In this document: piece by piece, positions 44,701 through 53,373 of the stretch
Numbering within the stretch: position 1 is the first letter of the stretch
Layout of the letters: every line of letters begins with the position of its first letter
NCBI GenBank assembly: GCA_965222205.1
Contig: OZ244932.1
Coordinates: 1,426,001-1,490,000, forward strand
Reading direction: 5' to 3'
DNA length: 64,000 bases
Origin: RHLJ01 sp965222205
GTDB lineage: Bacteria; Bacteroidota; Rhodothermia; Balneolales; Balneolaceae
Program-made: the position numbers and the translations under genes
Notes under the pieces: model-generated
The model's database searches: none
What the model saw: the letters and a program-made list of their open reading frames with translations, nothing else
Told to the model about the DNA's origin: nothing

Positions 44701-45305
44701 TCAGGGACCGGAACCGAATACTTCTTTTTAATTTTGGCCTGGATATAATCTTTGAGTTTATCAGGAGTGAGTCCTTCATCAACCATAAAAAGCTGTACTG
44801 ATTTTTTGAATTCGGAACCGGATTGTTGGAAAAAAGACCGCCAGAATTTATCAATCTCGTCTTGCAGTAAAGCAGTGTCATCTGTTAACAGCTCGAACTC
44901 CGGGGAGATATTAAAAGTAAGTGCATTCTCACGAATTAAATGCTGGCAAAACCCGTGTATTGTTGAAATTTCAGCTTCATCAAACTCGTAAAGTGCTTTT
45001 CTTAATACCGGGATTGAAGAACTATTGAAACGACTGGTAAGTTCAGAAAGGAATTCATCGTCGCTTTTACCAGACTGAAAAGCTTCAAGAGTATCTTTAA
45101 TTCGTTGCCTTAATCTTGATTTCAGTTCATCTGTAGCTGCGTTTGTAAAGGTGAGGACGAGAATATTGGCTGGCATCAGTTTTTTCTCAATAATCGCACG
45201 AATATAAAGGGAAGCAATATTGTATGTTTTCCCGGTACCAGCACCAGCTTCCACCAAACTAATCCCGACAAATGGGGCATCAAAGATGTTTAGTTTCTTC
45301 GTCAC
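41772..45305 (-). CDS. recB: Exodeoxyribonuclease V beta subunit, RecB helicase-nuclease
   Basis: The 1177-residue slow helicase and only nuclease of the RecBCD complex. It starts SLVEAGAGTGKTYNIASLY (Walker A 21-27), then VLTFTNAATDELKSRL, DEFQDTDPVQ, DPKQAIYSFRGADIHTY and IATIHASKGLEYPIVF. The C-terminal RecB-family nuclease has GFIDLIF and DYKSNYLGD (DYKSN at 1081-1085), so the active site is intact. It overlaps recC by one base and recD by 4. Confidence 0.95.
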   Translation of the reverse strand: MTKKLNIFDAPFVGISLVEAGAGTGKTYNIASLYIRAIIEKKLMPANILVLTFTNAATDELKSRLRQRIKDTLEAFQSGKSDDEFLSELTSRFNSSSIPVLRKALYEFDEAEISTIHGFCQHLIRENALTFNISPEFELLTDDTALLQDEIDKFWRSFFQQSGSEFKKSVQLFMVDEGLTPDKLKDYIQAKIKKKYSVPVPEAQEIRQLQIHFEKVRDSFRNIKQVFEQERASLISLFESETMNGVKYRANFPDYIRELSLWLASEIVPLKPFHKIHLFSGTTEEWVKKGNVAPDFEFVNRINDYLEALEPFTRLRTSFIRQAVQSVIKNYELEKARLEVLTYDDLLQKVADRTLANDSDLPGILRTKYPVALIDEFQDTDPVQYSIFKTVYSNSESTALFMIGDPKQAIYSFRGADIHTYIKAKKDASSNQVYRLEDNFRSNPKMIEAVNSLFSKQENIFQIEEIGFNPVNFPGSRDPRKAFLSEDSENIPPLQFLNLSPESKLAPEIRQEVSHSTAAEVAELLSGEYKIDEELVKPSDIAVLVDSHSEAAEIQNSLLGVGVKSILRSRNSVFKSVESEELYLILSAVAELTFEDQIRASLSTEAIGFTASEILSVLEDEAAWGKIYDQFQKLNRLWRSRGFSAMIEELMLIFNIEQRLSTYENTERRITNVQHIIELLRKADAEHRFAPAALLRYFRKKQSDSASESDEELVRLESDDDLVQIATIHASKGLEYPIVFCPFLWKSIKTTDEKPFSFYDSGETYLDLGTEEAERKEHRFKKIKDDLAEEIRLSYVALTRSKSACFVFVLDESGGEFSSLAALSEGGEIVQQRLKDKLFNTPRMYKKHHPKESFRLKEGIKSLCNVDAISFREGRIKTDHIESSKNRNQQIPSAQSLSRKDLNKFPVITSFSALSGELAEVKSNLEEYAFDYDEVNESEAVAIPVDVLSRFTLPKGAHTGTLLHTIFEEIEFGNSKSIPEVVEKQLQRLGFEDQWQQTVVKLIEDSVAHTLVNDFQLSGLNDKDYLVEMEFHFPVKKTSAHSLLASIRNAGVADSNTSIDGYMKGFIDLIFKHEDKFYILDYKSNYLGDTQQDYASEKLHQEIHHSNYDLQYHIYTVALHRFLDQKIENYSYEKHFGGVIYLFLRGVNTDEEGSGVFFDKPELRVIEELDSKMGASI

Positions 45306-48300
45306 TATTTGCTTTCTTTTATGTGTTCAAATACTGGTTTCCAAAACATCAGAGCCTGTTTTTTGAAAGCCTCTGACTGTAGTGGGTGCTGTCCTTTCCA
45401 AATCAAATTGTTATAAAAGTCGCTGTCTTCTCCATTTGATCTTTCGGTGCTCGTCCATTCTTTAAGAGCTGATTTTAACGCCTCCTCTTCCCCTTTTTCC
45501 TCAACAATTTTCTGACTGTAAGCAAAGGATGAATTCGCAAAAAAGGCTAACCGGTCTTTTCCATCCATCGATTTTCGGAACCAGTTTAGTAAATAAGCCA
45601 ATAAATCATTTGGGTTATCCGGGCACTCAAATTTGATTCTTTGAATGGTTCCTTTTTCGTTGGTAATGAACAGCGTTTCTTCATACATAATACTTTGAGT
45701 GGCAAGAAGTAAGTGTTCAATCCAAAGTCGGACCAGATCTTTCGGTCTGCTTCTTCCCATCCTCCATATCACCCTGCTTCCATTTACAAGTCCACCAATA
45801 TTTCCAAATAGTTCAATTCTTTCATTCTGAATAGAGCATTGAATAATATCAGGTTCGGAGTTCCTGTATTCTTCTATTTGGGTTAAAAACTCTTTCACTT
45901 CTGCTGACTGAGAATTAAACACCTTTTCCCCTGGGATTCCCTCCGGAAGCGCTCCGGTTTTCTCTATGAATTCATACGCTATAGCTTCCTCTGGTTCATG
46001 CTCATAAACATCCAGAAGCTTATTGTTAATAATCCAGGTAGAGAGTCCATCCATAGAAAATAGCTCGCGATCTGATAGTTCACTCTCACCATGACTGTCC
46101 GAAATTGAAAGAATTTGTTGTGCAACGAATTTATTCGGATGTGTACAGAAGTCAATCAATTCAATAATGTGAACTTTTTTGAGTTCTTCCTTTCTTTCAA
46201 GTTCATCCAGATCATAGAAAACCGGTTTATCTTTTGCATTTGAGTTAATAAGAGAAGCAATTTTTTGCCTCTTCCCGGAATAACTTTCCCCCTGTATGAA
46301 ATACTGAGCATTAAAGCCATGTAATTTTTCTTTTCGAATAGACAGTTCATTTCCGGATTCAGTGGCTACATCCATCAGCTTTTGTAGCAAAATGGAAGGG
46401 AGTTTCTCGTTCTCTGAATATAAATCTTGCCCCACAAAAGTAATAGTAAGGTGCCTGGTAGTTGAATTAAGTACTTCCAGAAACAACAAAGCATCGTCTT
46501 CTTTTGTGATCCGATCTCCGGGTTTTGGATCAAGGTGTATCAAATCAAAAACTGGTCGATCGGGATTTCTCGGGAATACAGACTCATTCATTCCTAAAAT
46601 GGCGACTTCTTTGAAAGGAATTCCACGGTACGGGATGTATGAACTAACTACTACTCCGTGCCCGAATCCACTTGAAGTAGCCTGAATTTCATCTAATTGA
46701 CCTGAAATCCATTGGTATATCATCGAAAAACTAACATTTCTCAACATTCCACTTATCAGACAAGCATCTTTCAAATTATCAAGTGTGGAGATTAAAGAGG
46801 ATGCGTTTGGATTTATAAGGTTAAGAACTGCCTTTATAAAACAGTCGATCCACAATACCGGAGCCCTTGGGGTCTTTAAGTTCTGCCTAAGAACAATCAA
46901 CTGATTTATTAAAGAGGACAATTTTGCTGTGAGCTCAAACTGGTCTGACGTTGATATCCCATCAAAAGGAATAAAATCTTCAAACGAGTCATACGCCTCA
47001 GGCTCGGTTATATAGCCGCCGATTAACGCTTTCAAAAGTTTCTTTAAAGAGAATGAGGAATCCCACTCATTCAGTCCCCAAAAGATATTATTCTTTTGAA
47101 TCCAACTCCGCACAACACTTAGATCATTTTCTGTAAAAGCAAAACGTTCTCTTATTGCTTCAAGCTCTATGAAATCGATAAAATCATTAACTTTTACCGA
47201 GCCGTTGAGTAACTCGAGAGTCTTCGTAAATGCAATCAAATCTGATTTCACATATATATCCGGGACGTAAACCGGAATGCCAGGCTCCTCATCATCAGCA
47301 TTAAAAATACTTTGGATTAACGGTGCATATTCCTTCATATCAGGTACCATAATCAGGATGTCCTGAGGATTCAGTTCAGGGTCAGAATCCAGCCTTTTTA
47401 TCAACCTGTCTTTTATTACCTCTACTTCTCTCCTTGGGCTGTGGCAAGAACTTATATTGATTAAGGCATCTCCCTCTTTCTTGCCTTGAAGCTTTTTGTA
47501 GACACTTTCATGGCTTTCTTTTTTGTCCTCAAGATCAATGACTTTGATTTCATCGGGTGCAAGAAAACCTGAAATCAATTCCTCAGAGTTAAACCTCGGT
47601 TTCCCCCAATTTTCGGTTAACGATTTCCATCGGACTGAAAACAGATCGTTGGAATCAACTTTAAGGTTAGTATTGAAGTAATTGATGTTTTTTTTTCGTG
47701 AGAGTTCACAAATTAATTCGGCAAATGGATCTGAAAATTGAGACAATCCAAAGCAATATATTTCGGAGGGAAGTTTTTCAATATTAATTTGGGGATTTTT
47801 GATTGTTTGGAAAAGATGATTGTAAACAAAACCCCGATCGGTCACTTTTTCTTGTTCCTCAATCAAATGCTGAATTTCCCTCCAAATCCATAACTGCCAA
47901 TACTCCTGAGTGTTTTTTGTACTTAGCGAACCGCTCTTCCAGTCTTCTGTCATCCCTGGGCGATATACCTGGTAGAGATCAAATACATCAGCTAGTTGTT
48001 CAGACAGTCTAAACGCTTGCATCTCATCATCTATCTCAGGAAAGCCTTTTATTGTATGATACACCTCTGGGTCAGTTTTGATCAAAAATTCAAAAATGAT
48101 CCATTGTAATGGAACCCGGTCTCCGGGAAGAATCTTAGGTGTTCCAGGATAAAATGCTCTGTACAACTCCCATATTAGCTCGGAAGGAAGAATGAACTCA
48201 AGATTAGCTACAATCCCACAATCAGAAGCAACCTGTAAGGTAAGCCACTGTTGTGCTTCCTTATTTTGAACTACCACCCATTTTTTTTCAAAAGGATGAT

Positions 48301-48379
48301 CAGAATTCTTTCCTGAAATTATTGTAGAAAAAGCTGTTGAAAGTTGAAGTAAAGAATTAGCTCGATACTGAAAAAACAT
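45305..48379 (-). CDS. recC: Exodeoxyribonuclease V gamma subunit, RecC
   Basis: The 1024-residue Chi-recognising scaffold subunit. Typical RecC phrases are QNKEAQQWLTLQVASDCGIVANLEF, NISSCHSPRREVEVIKDRL, QDILIMVPDMKEYAPLIQ, and YIPYRGIPFKEVAILGMNESVFPRN. The degenerate helicase and nuclease domains lack catalytic motifs, as expected. It is first in the operon. The 73-base upstream gap has an imperfect dyad CGGCATT/AATGCCG (48387-48422). Confidence 0.9.
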   Translation of the reverse strand: MFFQYRANSLLQLSTAFSTIISGKNSDHPFEKKWVVVQNKEAQQWLTLQVASDCGIVANLEFILPSELIWELYRAFYPGTPKILPGDRVPLQWIIFEFLIKTDPEVYHTIKGFPEIDDEMQAFRLSEQLADVFDLYQVYRPGMTEDWKSGSLSTKNTQEYWQLWIWREIQHLIEEQEKVTDRGFVYNHLFQTIKNPQINIEKLPSEIYCFGLSQFSDPFAELICELSRKKNINYFNTNLKVDSNDLFSVRWKSLTENWGKPRFNSEELISGFLAPDEIKVIDLEDKKESHESVYKKLQGKKEGDALINISSCHSPRREVEVIKDRLIKRLDSDPELNPQDILIMVPDMKEYAPLIQSIFNADDEEPGIPVYVPDIYVKSDLIAFTKTLELLNGSVKVNDFIDFIELEAIRERFAFTENDLSVVRSWIQKNNIFWGLNEWDSSFSLKKLLKALIGGYITEPEAYDSFEDFIPFDGISTSDQFELTAKLSSLINQLIVLRQNLKTPRAPVLWIDCFIKAVLNLINPNASSLISTLDNLKDACLISGMLRNVSFSMIYQWISGQLDEIQATSSGFGHGVVVSSYIPYRGIPFKEVAILGMNESVFPRNPDRPVFDLIHLDPKPGDRITKEDDALLFLEVLNSTTRHLTITFVGQDLYSENEKLPSILLQKLMDVATESGNELSIRKEKLHGFNAQYFIQGESYSGKRQKIASLINSNAKDKPVFYDLDELERKEELKKVHIIELIDFCTHPNKFVAQQILSISDSHGESELSDRELFSMDGLSTWIINNKLLDVYEHEPEEAIAYEFIEKTGALPEGIPGEKVFNSQSAEVKEFLTQIEEYRNSEPDIIQCSIQNERIELFGNIGGLVNGSRVIWRMGRSRPKDLVRLWIEHLLLATQSIMYEETLFITNEKGTIQRIKFECPDNPNDLLAYLLNWFRKSMDGKDRLAFFANSSFAYSQKIVEEKGEEEALKSALKEWTSTERSNGEDSDFYNNLIWKGQHPLQSEAFKKQALMFWKPVFEHIKESK

Positions 48380-48452
48380 GCGGTTTCGGCATTAGAAATT
48401 GGAGGAGTATACTAAAATGCCGCTGCGAAATCTGAATTAATTCGCGATGGAT

Positions 48453-48707
48453 TTATTTATTAATCGCTTCTTTCAGAATTTTATTAACAGTATGTGAATA
48501 AGAATCTTCCCGCTCTTTTGCCCTGCGCTTAATTTCATCAATTACTTCTTCTTCCAGGTAGTAACTCACCGTTTTTTTTGATGCAGATTTAGAAGGTATA
48601 CCTTCCTCTCCTGAGCCCGAATCAGTTTTGGGAATGAATTCAAATTTTGCATCAGCTAAAGGGCGGTATCCAAGCGGATTATGGCCCATTACTTGCTTCT
48701 TACTCAT
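48453..48707 (-). CDS. Ribbon-helix-helix partner of ParA
   Basis: The 84-residue protein has a flexible N-terminal half and a C-terminal ribbon-helix-helix fold (KKTVSYYLEEEVIDEIKRRAKEREDSYSHTVNKILKEAI) of MetJ/Arc type. It starts 5 bases after the end of parA on the same strand. In ParFG and delta-omega partition systems such a small protein binds the centromere through the ribbon and its flexible tail stimulates the ATPase. DNA binding is inferred; the direct repeats upstream of parA are its likely target. Confidence 0.75.
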   Translation of the reverse strand: MSKKQVMGHNPLGYRPLADAKFEFIPKTDSGSGEEGIPSKSASKKTVSYYLEEEVIDEIKRRAKEREDSYSHTVNKILKEAINK

Positions 48708-48712
48708 CTAAT

Positions 48713-49468
48713 TTAATGGCCGTTTTTTATTTCTTTTGCCAACGCTAAATAATCCTGTGCCCCATTGCTATTTCCATCATACTCGAATATAGTTTTGTGA
48801 TGGCTCGGAGCTTCAGCTAAAGCAACGTTATCTCTAATTATAGTATTAAATACCTTTTTTCCGAAATAATCTTTTATGTGCCCTACTACCTCTTTATTTA
48901 GGTTTTTACGGCTATCATACAAGGTGCAAATGATCCCGCCAACCTCCAGTTTTGAGTTAAGCCTTTGTTGTACCACCTTAATAAGGTCGAGGAGTTTAGA
49001 CAGTCCATGTAATGCAAGATATTCCGACTGAAGAACTATGAAAATATCTTCTACCGCAGTAAATGCATTCAAAGTTAGCAGGCCAAGATTCGGTGGGCAA
49101 TCAATAAGTACATAATCGTAATCGGTACCTTCAAGCTGTACCAGAAAATTTTTCAAAAGGCTTTCGCGAGCAGGCTCATTTGCTAATTCAAGCTCGGCTC
49201 CGGACAATTCCAGTGATGACGCGATATAATCAAAGCCGTTATGATTAATAACTACATCGCTTAATTTTGTAGAACCTTTCAAAGCCTGATAGATGGTCTT
49301 ATCAAGTCTTTGGGAATGCATACGAAGTGAATAGGTAAGGTTTGCCTGCGGATCTAAGTCAATCAGAAGTACTTTTTTACCTAGTTTTGCCAGCCCGGCT
49401 CCAACATTAATGGTTGACGTTGTTTTACCTACACCACCTTTTTGATTTGTAAAAGCAATTGTCCTCAT
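48713..49468 (-). CDS. parA: ParA/Soj-family ATPase
   Basis: Walker-type partition ATPase of 251 residues with deviant P-loop KGGVGKTT (10-17), LIDLDPQANLT, DCPPNLGLLT and the switch-like GGIICTLYDSRKNL. It is followed by a ribbon-helix-helix gene rather than a ParB, so it is unlikely to be the main chromosomal ParABS unit. It could position a cell component, or descend from a plasmid or integrated element. The gene before it is divergent, with a 313-base AT-rich region between. Confidence 0.9.
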   Translation of the reverse strand: MRTIAFTNQKGGVGKTTSTINVGAGLAKLGKKVLLIDLDPQANLTYSLRMHSQRLDKTIYQALKGSTKLSDVVINHNGFDYIASSLELSGAELELANEPARESLLKNFLVQLEGTDYDYVLIDCPPNLGLLTLNAFTAVEDIFIVLQSEYLALHGLSKLLDLIKVVQQRLNSKLEVGGIICTLYDSRKNLNKEVVGHIKDYFGKKVFNTIIRDNVALAEAPSHHKTIFEYDGNSNGAQDYLALAKEIKNGH

Positions 49469-49781
49469 GAGTCCGACTAAAGTAAATGACGTATTTTAAT
49501 TATTTTAGTAATTAGAAAGAGTTTATACACCCGATTTGTTACACAATACGATTTAAATTTTACACTAAAAAAGAATATTGAATTAAACTTTTTTAAAAAA
49601 TTAAATCTACTTACACAGAAAATAAGTAAGGTATTTAAGCAGAAATGATTTTTAAGGCACAGACTACTTCCATATGGAGAATTTAATGGATAAAACTCAA
49701 ATTACTCTGTATTTCAAACCCATTTGAATAGCTAACTTCCCTATATTGAGAATCTAAAACATAAATTCTATAGATTTTTTA
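49469..49781. other. AT-rich intergenic region with TTACAC repeats
   Basis: No gene found in 313 bases. Four related units, TTATACAC (49523), TTACACA (49539), TTACACT (49560) and TTACACA (49611), lie in the same orientation upstream of parA and resemble a centromere or operator for a ribbon-helix-helix protein. The part nearest the thioesterase gene should hold its promoter, but no clear box is visible. Confidence 0.4.
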
Positions 49782-50153
49782 ATGCAATTTTTTAGCAGAA
49801 AACTTATTAAGCCTCAGGATTTAAATGCACATGGCACGTTATTCGGCGGAACAGTGCTAAGCTGGATTGACGAGGAAGCTGCTATTTTCGTTCTTTGTCA
49901 ATTAGGAAAAGGCAACATTGTTACCAAGTATATGTCTGAGATAAATTTCGTTAACTCTGCTAAATTGGGAGAGGTAATTGAGATTGGCATGGAAACTGTT
50001 AAATTTGGAAGAACGTCAATTACTGTAAAATGTGAAGTGCGAACTAAGTTTGAGAAAAATACTATTATTACAATTGATGAGATTGTGTTTGTTCACTTAG
50101 ATGAATTCGGGCGACCAAAACCACATAACATCACAGAACCAGCAAACGAATAA
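49782..50153 (+). CDS. Acyl-CoA thioesterase (YciA-like hotdog fold)
   Basis: The 123-residue single hotdog domain carries the YciA-type marks LNAHGTLFGGTVLSWIDEEAAIF (with the catalytic-site Asp/Glu) and SEINFVNSAKLGEVIEI. It hydrolyses acyl-CoA in the cytoplasm; chain-length preference unknown. Its last 53 bases overlap the next gene if that gene starts at the first ATG. Confidence 0.88.
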   Translation: MQFFSRKLIKPQDLNAHGTLFGGTVLSWIDEEAAIFVLCQLGKGNIVTKYMSEINFVNSAKLGEVIEIGMETVKFGRTSITVKCEVRTKFEKNTIITIDEIVFVHLDEFGRPKPHNITEPANE

Positions 50154-50511
50154 CGATCTTTTGAGTAGCAATAAAAAATTAGTTGATTTTACTACCCTCA
50201 ATGAGATGTTGTATGGAGAATCATCATACATCAAAGAATTTGCCGATGCGGCCCTCTCTTCATTCGGTGAATTCAAAGAAAACTACTGTGAATACCTGAA
50301 AAAAAGAGATGAAGTTAACTTCAGAAAAGCTGGGCATAAGATTAAACCTGTGGCACAAATGCTGGGTCTTGAAGTAATTATTGATGAATACGAACAAGCC
50401 AAAATGTTGATCTGGGACCAGAAAGAAGACAAGGAACTAGATGCTTCGTGTGAGAAGATGAGTTCAATTTGTGATCAGGTATTGAAAGAACTTAAAGAGC
50501 TTTCAGCATAA
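50101..50511 (+). CDS. Histidine phosphotransfer (Hpt) domain protein
   Basis: The 136-residue helical protein has the Hpt phosphorylation motif FRKAGHKIKPVAQMLGL with His79 and Lys82 (H-x2-K), as in phosphorelay carriers. It lies directly before a response regulator and histidine kinase, so it may receive phosphate from or pass it to that system. The kinase downstream is a simple one and would not normally need an Hpt, so a separate hybrid kinase could be the donor. The start is uncertain: the ATG at 50101 overlaps the thioesterase by 53 bases; an in-frame TTG at 50161 is an alternative. Confidence 0.8.
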   Translation: MNSGDQNHITSQNQQTNNDLLSSNKKLVDFTTLNEMLYGESSYIKEFADAALSSFGEFKENYCEYLKKRDEVNFRKAGHKIKPVAQMLGLEVIIDEYEQAKMLIWDQKEDKELDASCEKMSSICDQVLKELKELSA

Positions 50512-50547
50512 GTTAAATGTTATTTTTCTGTGATACATTTCACTAAA

Positions 50548-50555
50548 TAGGTTTG
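50548..50555 (+). promoter_or_regulatory. Bacteroidota-type -7 box before the response regulator gene
   Basis: TAGGTTTG is an exact match to TAnnTTTG. It ends 5 bases before the ATG at 50561, so the transcript would begin at or near that codon. Either the message is leaderless or translation begins at the second ATG at 50582. Confidence 0.5.
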
Positions 50556-50560
50556 TAATT

Positions 50561-51301
50561 ATGGAGCTTAAAATATCCCCTATGAAAGCTCCCAAATATC
50601 CTATTTTAATTGTTGAGGATGATAAAGACTTATCAGAACTCATCAAAATTCAACTTACCGATTTAAACTTTTCGATTGAACAAAGTTTTAACGGACTGGA
50701 AGCGCTCGAAAAAGCTCAAAATAACACCTATTCTTTAATCATCCTGGATGTAATGCTACCGGGCATGGACGGATTCGAAATCTGTAAATCTATTCGGGAA
50801 GATGATCCTCAGACCCCTATTCTTATGCTAACCGCCAAGGCTGAAGAAATCGATAAAATTATGGGGTTGGAATTTGGAGCTGATGATTACCTTACTAAAC
50901 CTTTTAGCATTCGTGAACTCAGCGCAAGAGTAAAAGCCCTTCTCCGCAGAGCTAAAGCGAACGAAAATTCCAATGGTTCAACACATGAACATATTGAATT
51001 TGGTAAACTTTCCATCTACCCAAATAAACGGATTATTGTACTCGGGGATGAACAACTTGAATTAACGTCAAAAGAGTTTGACCTGCTTTTACTGTTTGCC
51101 TCGAATCCAGGAAGAGCCTACAGCAGACAAGAACTATTAGACATCGTTTGGGGATACCAATACAGTGGATACAGCCACACCGTAAATTCTCACATAAACA
51201 GGCTGCGAAGTAAAATCGAAAAAGACCCGGCCAATCCCCTCTTCATTAAAACCGTTTGGGGAGTTGGTTACCGTTTCACTGAAGAACATGAATTAGTATG
51301 A
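50561..51301 (+). CDS. OmpR-family response regulator
   Basis: The 246-residue regulator has an N-terminal receiver (Asp20-Asp21, phospho-acceptor Asp63 in LDVMLPGMDG, Lys113 in DDYLTKPF) and a C-terminal winged helix (about 140-240, ELTSKEFDLLLLFASNPGRAYSRQELLDIVWG). It overlaps its kinase by 4 bases. It probably controls envelope or phosphate-type genes, but targets are unknown. If translation starts at the ATG at 50582 the protein loses seven residues that are outside the receiver fold. Confidence 0.95.
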   Translation: MELKISPMKAPKYPILIVEDDKDLSELIKIQLTDLNFSIEQSFNGLEALEKAQNNTYSLIILDVMLPGMDGFEICKSIREDDPQTPILMLTAKAEEIDKIMGLEFGADDYLTKPFSIRELSARVKALLRRAKANENSNGSTHEHIEFGKLSIYPNKRIIVLGDEQLELTSKEFDLLLLFASNPGRAYSRQELLDIVWGYQYSGYSHTVNSHINRLRSKIEKDPANPLFIKTVWGVGYRFTEEHELV

Positions 51302-52773
51302 GCAAATTAACTCAAAGTTTTTACGGAAAACTATCCCTCGTATTCCTTGTTTTGATTCTCTTCCTTGGAGGTTCACTTGCCTATCTAAGCATGAAGTCAT
51401 CGCTAATGTTTGTAGAAGAAACACAGCAAAAAGTTAACAAAGACCTTGCTTTCGAAATGGCTATGGAGATTCAGCCTTATCTGATTGATATGATAGATGT
51501 TGAAAATATTCAGAGAGAAATCGAGTACTTACAGGGTATCAACCCACAAGTAGATATTTATCTTGTGGGAGATCAAGGAATGATAAAAGGGGTATTTCTT
51601 GGGGAAGAATCCAGTGCTAACCTGCAACTGGATTATATCGAAACTGAACCTCTTGATCAATTTCTTGCAGGGAACGAACTACCAATTCTTGGGCAGGATC
51701 CCCTCAGTCCCAACTCTCTGAAACCTTTTTCGGCTGCCAACATTACTATTATGGGTGAAACCGGTTGTTATTTATACGTTATCTTGGGTGGTAAACTCTA
51801 TGACGAAACAGCCGGAATGCTGGCAGAAAGCTATATCATTAAAAACTCTATGATTGGGTTGGGAATGATTCTTGCCGGAACCCTACTGCTCGGGCTACTT
51901 ATTTTCCGATTGCTGACTCACCGGCTACGAACCATGACTTCAACTGTTCAATCTTTTGAACACGGACAACTCAATGAGCGGGTTGAGGTTCAATCGAAGG
52001 ATGAAATTGGCTTGCTGGGTAATTCATTCAACCAAATGGCTGACACTCTGGTTGCAAATATGGATGAAATAAAACAAGTTGACAAGCTGCGCAGAGAATT
52101 AATCGCTAATGTATCTCACGATCTCAGGAGCCCTCTCGCATCTATTCAGGGGTATCTGGAAACTATCCAGCAAAAAGATAAAACTCTCTCGGATGCCGAC
52201 CGCAATAAATACTATGACATCGTACTCCGGAATACCCGCAAACTCGGAAATTTGATTGCTGAACTGTTTGAACTCTCAAAACTGGACGCAAAAAACGTTC
52301 AACCCGACCTTGAGCCTGTTTCAATGGCTGAACTTGTACAGGATGTTGTGGCTCAATTTCAGCCTCAGGCGCAGGGTAAAAACATCTCCTTAAAGGCAAT
52401 CCTTCCTGATGAGCCTCTGAACCTGGTACATGCAGACATCGCTTTGATGGAACGGGCAATCTCTAACCTGATAGACAACGCAATAAAAAATACCAAAAGA
52501 GATGGAGAGGTGAATATCATACCTGCAAATGAAGGGAATAATGTTAGTGTTAAAATTTCAGATACCGGAGTTGGTATTCCGGAAGATCAGATAAACAGAA
52601 TCTTCGATCGTTTTTATCAAACAGATCCCAGCCGTACTGGCGACACCGGAGTCGGGCTTGGGCTTTCCATCGCACAAAAAATTCTTGAATTACACGGTTC
52701 TAAACTTTCTGTACAAAGTGTATTGAATAAGGGAACGACTTTTAGTTTTAGTCTATTACCATACAGAGACTAA
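51298..52773 (+). CDS. Sensor histidine kinase
   Basis: Inner-membrane kinase of 491 residues. Two membrane helices (about 11-31 and 184-205) enclose an extracytoplasmic sensor region; a HAMP domain (about 205-258), HisKA with phospho-acceptor His274 in NVSHDLRSP, and an HATPase domain (NAIKNT, DTGVGIP, GVGLGLSIAQKI) follow. It pairs with the regulator encoded upstream (4-base overlap). The ligand is unknown; the 150-residue periplasmic loop shows no recognised domain. Confidence 0.95.
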   Translation: MSKLTQSFYGKLSLVFLVLILFLGGSLAYLSMKSSLMFVEETQQKVNKDLAFEMAMEIQPYLIDMIDVENIQREIEYLQGINPQVDIYLVGDQGMIKGVFLGEESSANLQLDYIETEPLDQFLAGNELPILGQDPLSPNSLKPFSAANITIMGETGCYLYVILGGKLYDETAGMLAESYIIKNSMIGLGMILAGTLLLGLLIFRLLTHRLRTMTSTVQSFEHGQLNERVEVQSKDEIGLLGNSFNQMADTLVANMDEIKQVDKLRRELIANVSHDLRSPLASIQGYLETIQQKDKTLSDADRNKYYDIVLRNTRKLGNLIAELFELSKLDAKNVQPDLEPVSMAELVQDVVAQFQPQAQGKNISLKAILPDEPLNLVHADIALMERAISNLIDNAIKNTKRDGEVNIIPANEGNNVSVKISDTGVGIPEDQINRIFDRFYQTDPSRTGDTGVGLGLSIAQKILELHGSKLSVQSVLNKGTTFSFSLLPYRD

Positions 52774-52783
52774 ACACTGATGT

Positions 52784-53311
52784 ATGATTTTGAAAGAAAG
52801 CGAACTTGGAGATCAGGACCTGATCGGCCCCGTTCTTGGAAAACCTTATAAAGAACCTGGAAAATTTCTGACAACTACAGGTTCGTCATATTTTTTTATT
52901 AAAGAGATTACTGATTTTAATGGGAACCCTCTCCCACTTAAGCGCGAAGAAATGAAGGTAATTTTTCAACGGTATGAAAAGGGATTGCATCTTCATTTAA
53001 ATAAGAGTAATTATCAAAACGGTATTCTAATTCCTTATTCATCGATTAATAAAATCACACTGGTTAAAGGGAAAGAAAATATTCGAAAATGGTTTAGTCC
53101 AATTCTGTGGTTTCTTTTGAAACTTGGGTTCACTCTAAATAAAGCTCGATATTTTGGACTTGGTTGGGGATATCAAATCAATGAAATGGTTTTGGTTTTG
53201 AACTCTGAGAAGTACTTAATCAAATGTGTCACCAATGGTTTTTCTTTTGATAGTCAGGTAAATTATTTTTCGGGTTTAGGGTTAGGTAACAAAATTGAGA
53301 TCAAAGATTAG
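52784..53311 (+). CDS. Conserved-looking protein of unknown function
   Basis: I do not recognise the 175-residue protein. It has no signal peptide; a beta-rich N-half contains GSSYFFIKEI and LIPYSSINKITLVKGKE, which reads like a PH-like or GRAM-like membrane-associated fold. An amphipathic or membrane-proximal stretch (about 105-118, WFSPILWFLLKLGF) interrupts it. It begins 10 bases after the kinase stop and is probably in the same operon. Confidence 0.55.
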   Translation: MILKESELGDQDLIGPVLGKPYKEPGKFLTTTGSSYFFIKEITDFNGNPLPLKREEMKVIFQRYEKGLHLHLNKSNYQNGILIPYSSINKITLVKGKENIRKWFSPILWFLLKLGFTLNKARYFGLGWGYQINEMVLVLNSEKYLIKCVTNGFSFDSQVNYFSGLGLGNKIEIKD

Positions 53312-53373
53312 CGGTTTTTTTGTTTGATAAGTTTTAGCTTAGGTTTTCATTTTCAACTTTAAAAACTATTGAA

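Noticed and set aside
48387..48422. Imperfect dyad CGGCATT/AATGCCG before recC
   Set aside because: Seven-bp arms with a 22-base loop and no T-tract; too weak to call a terminator or operator.
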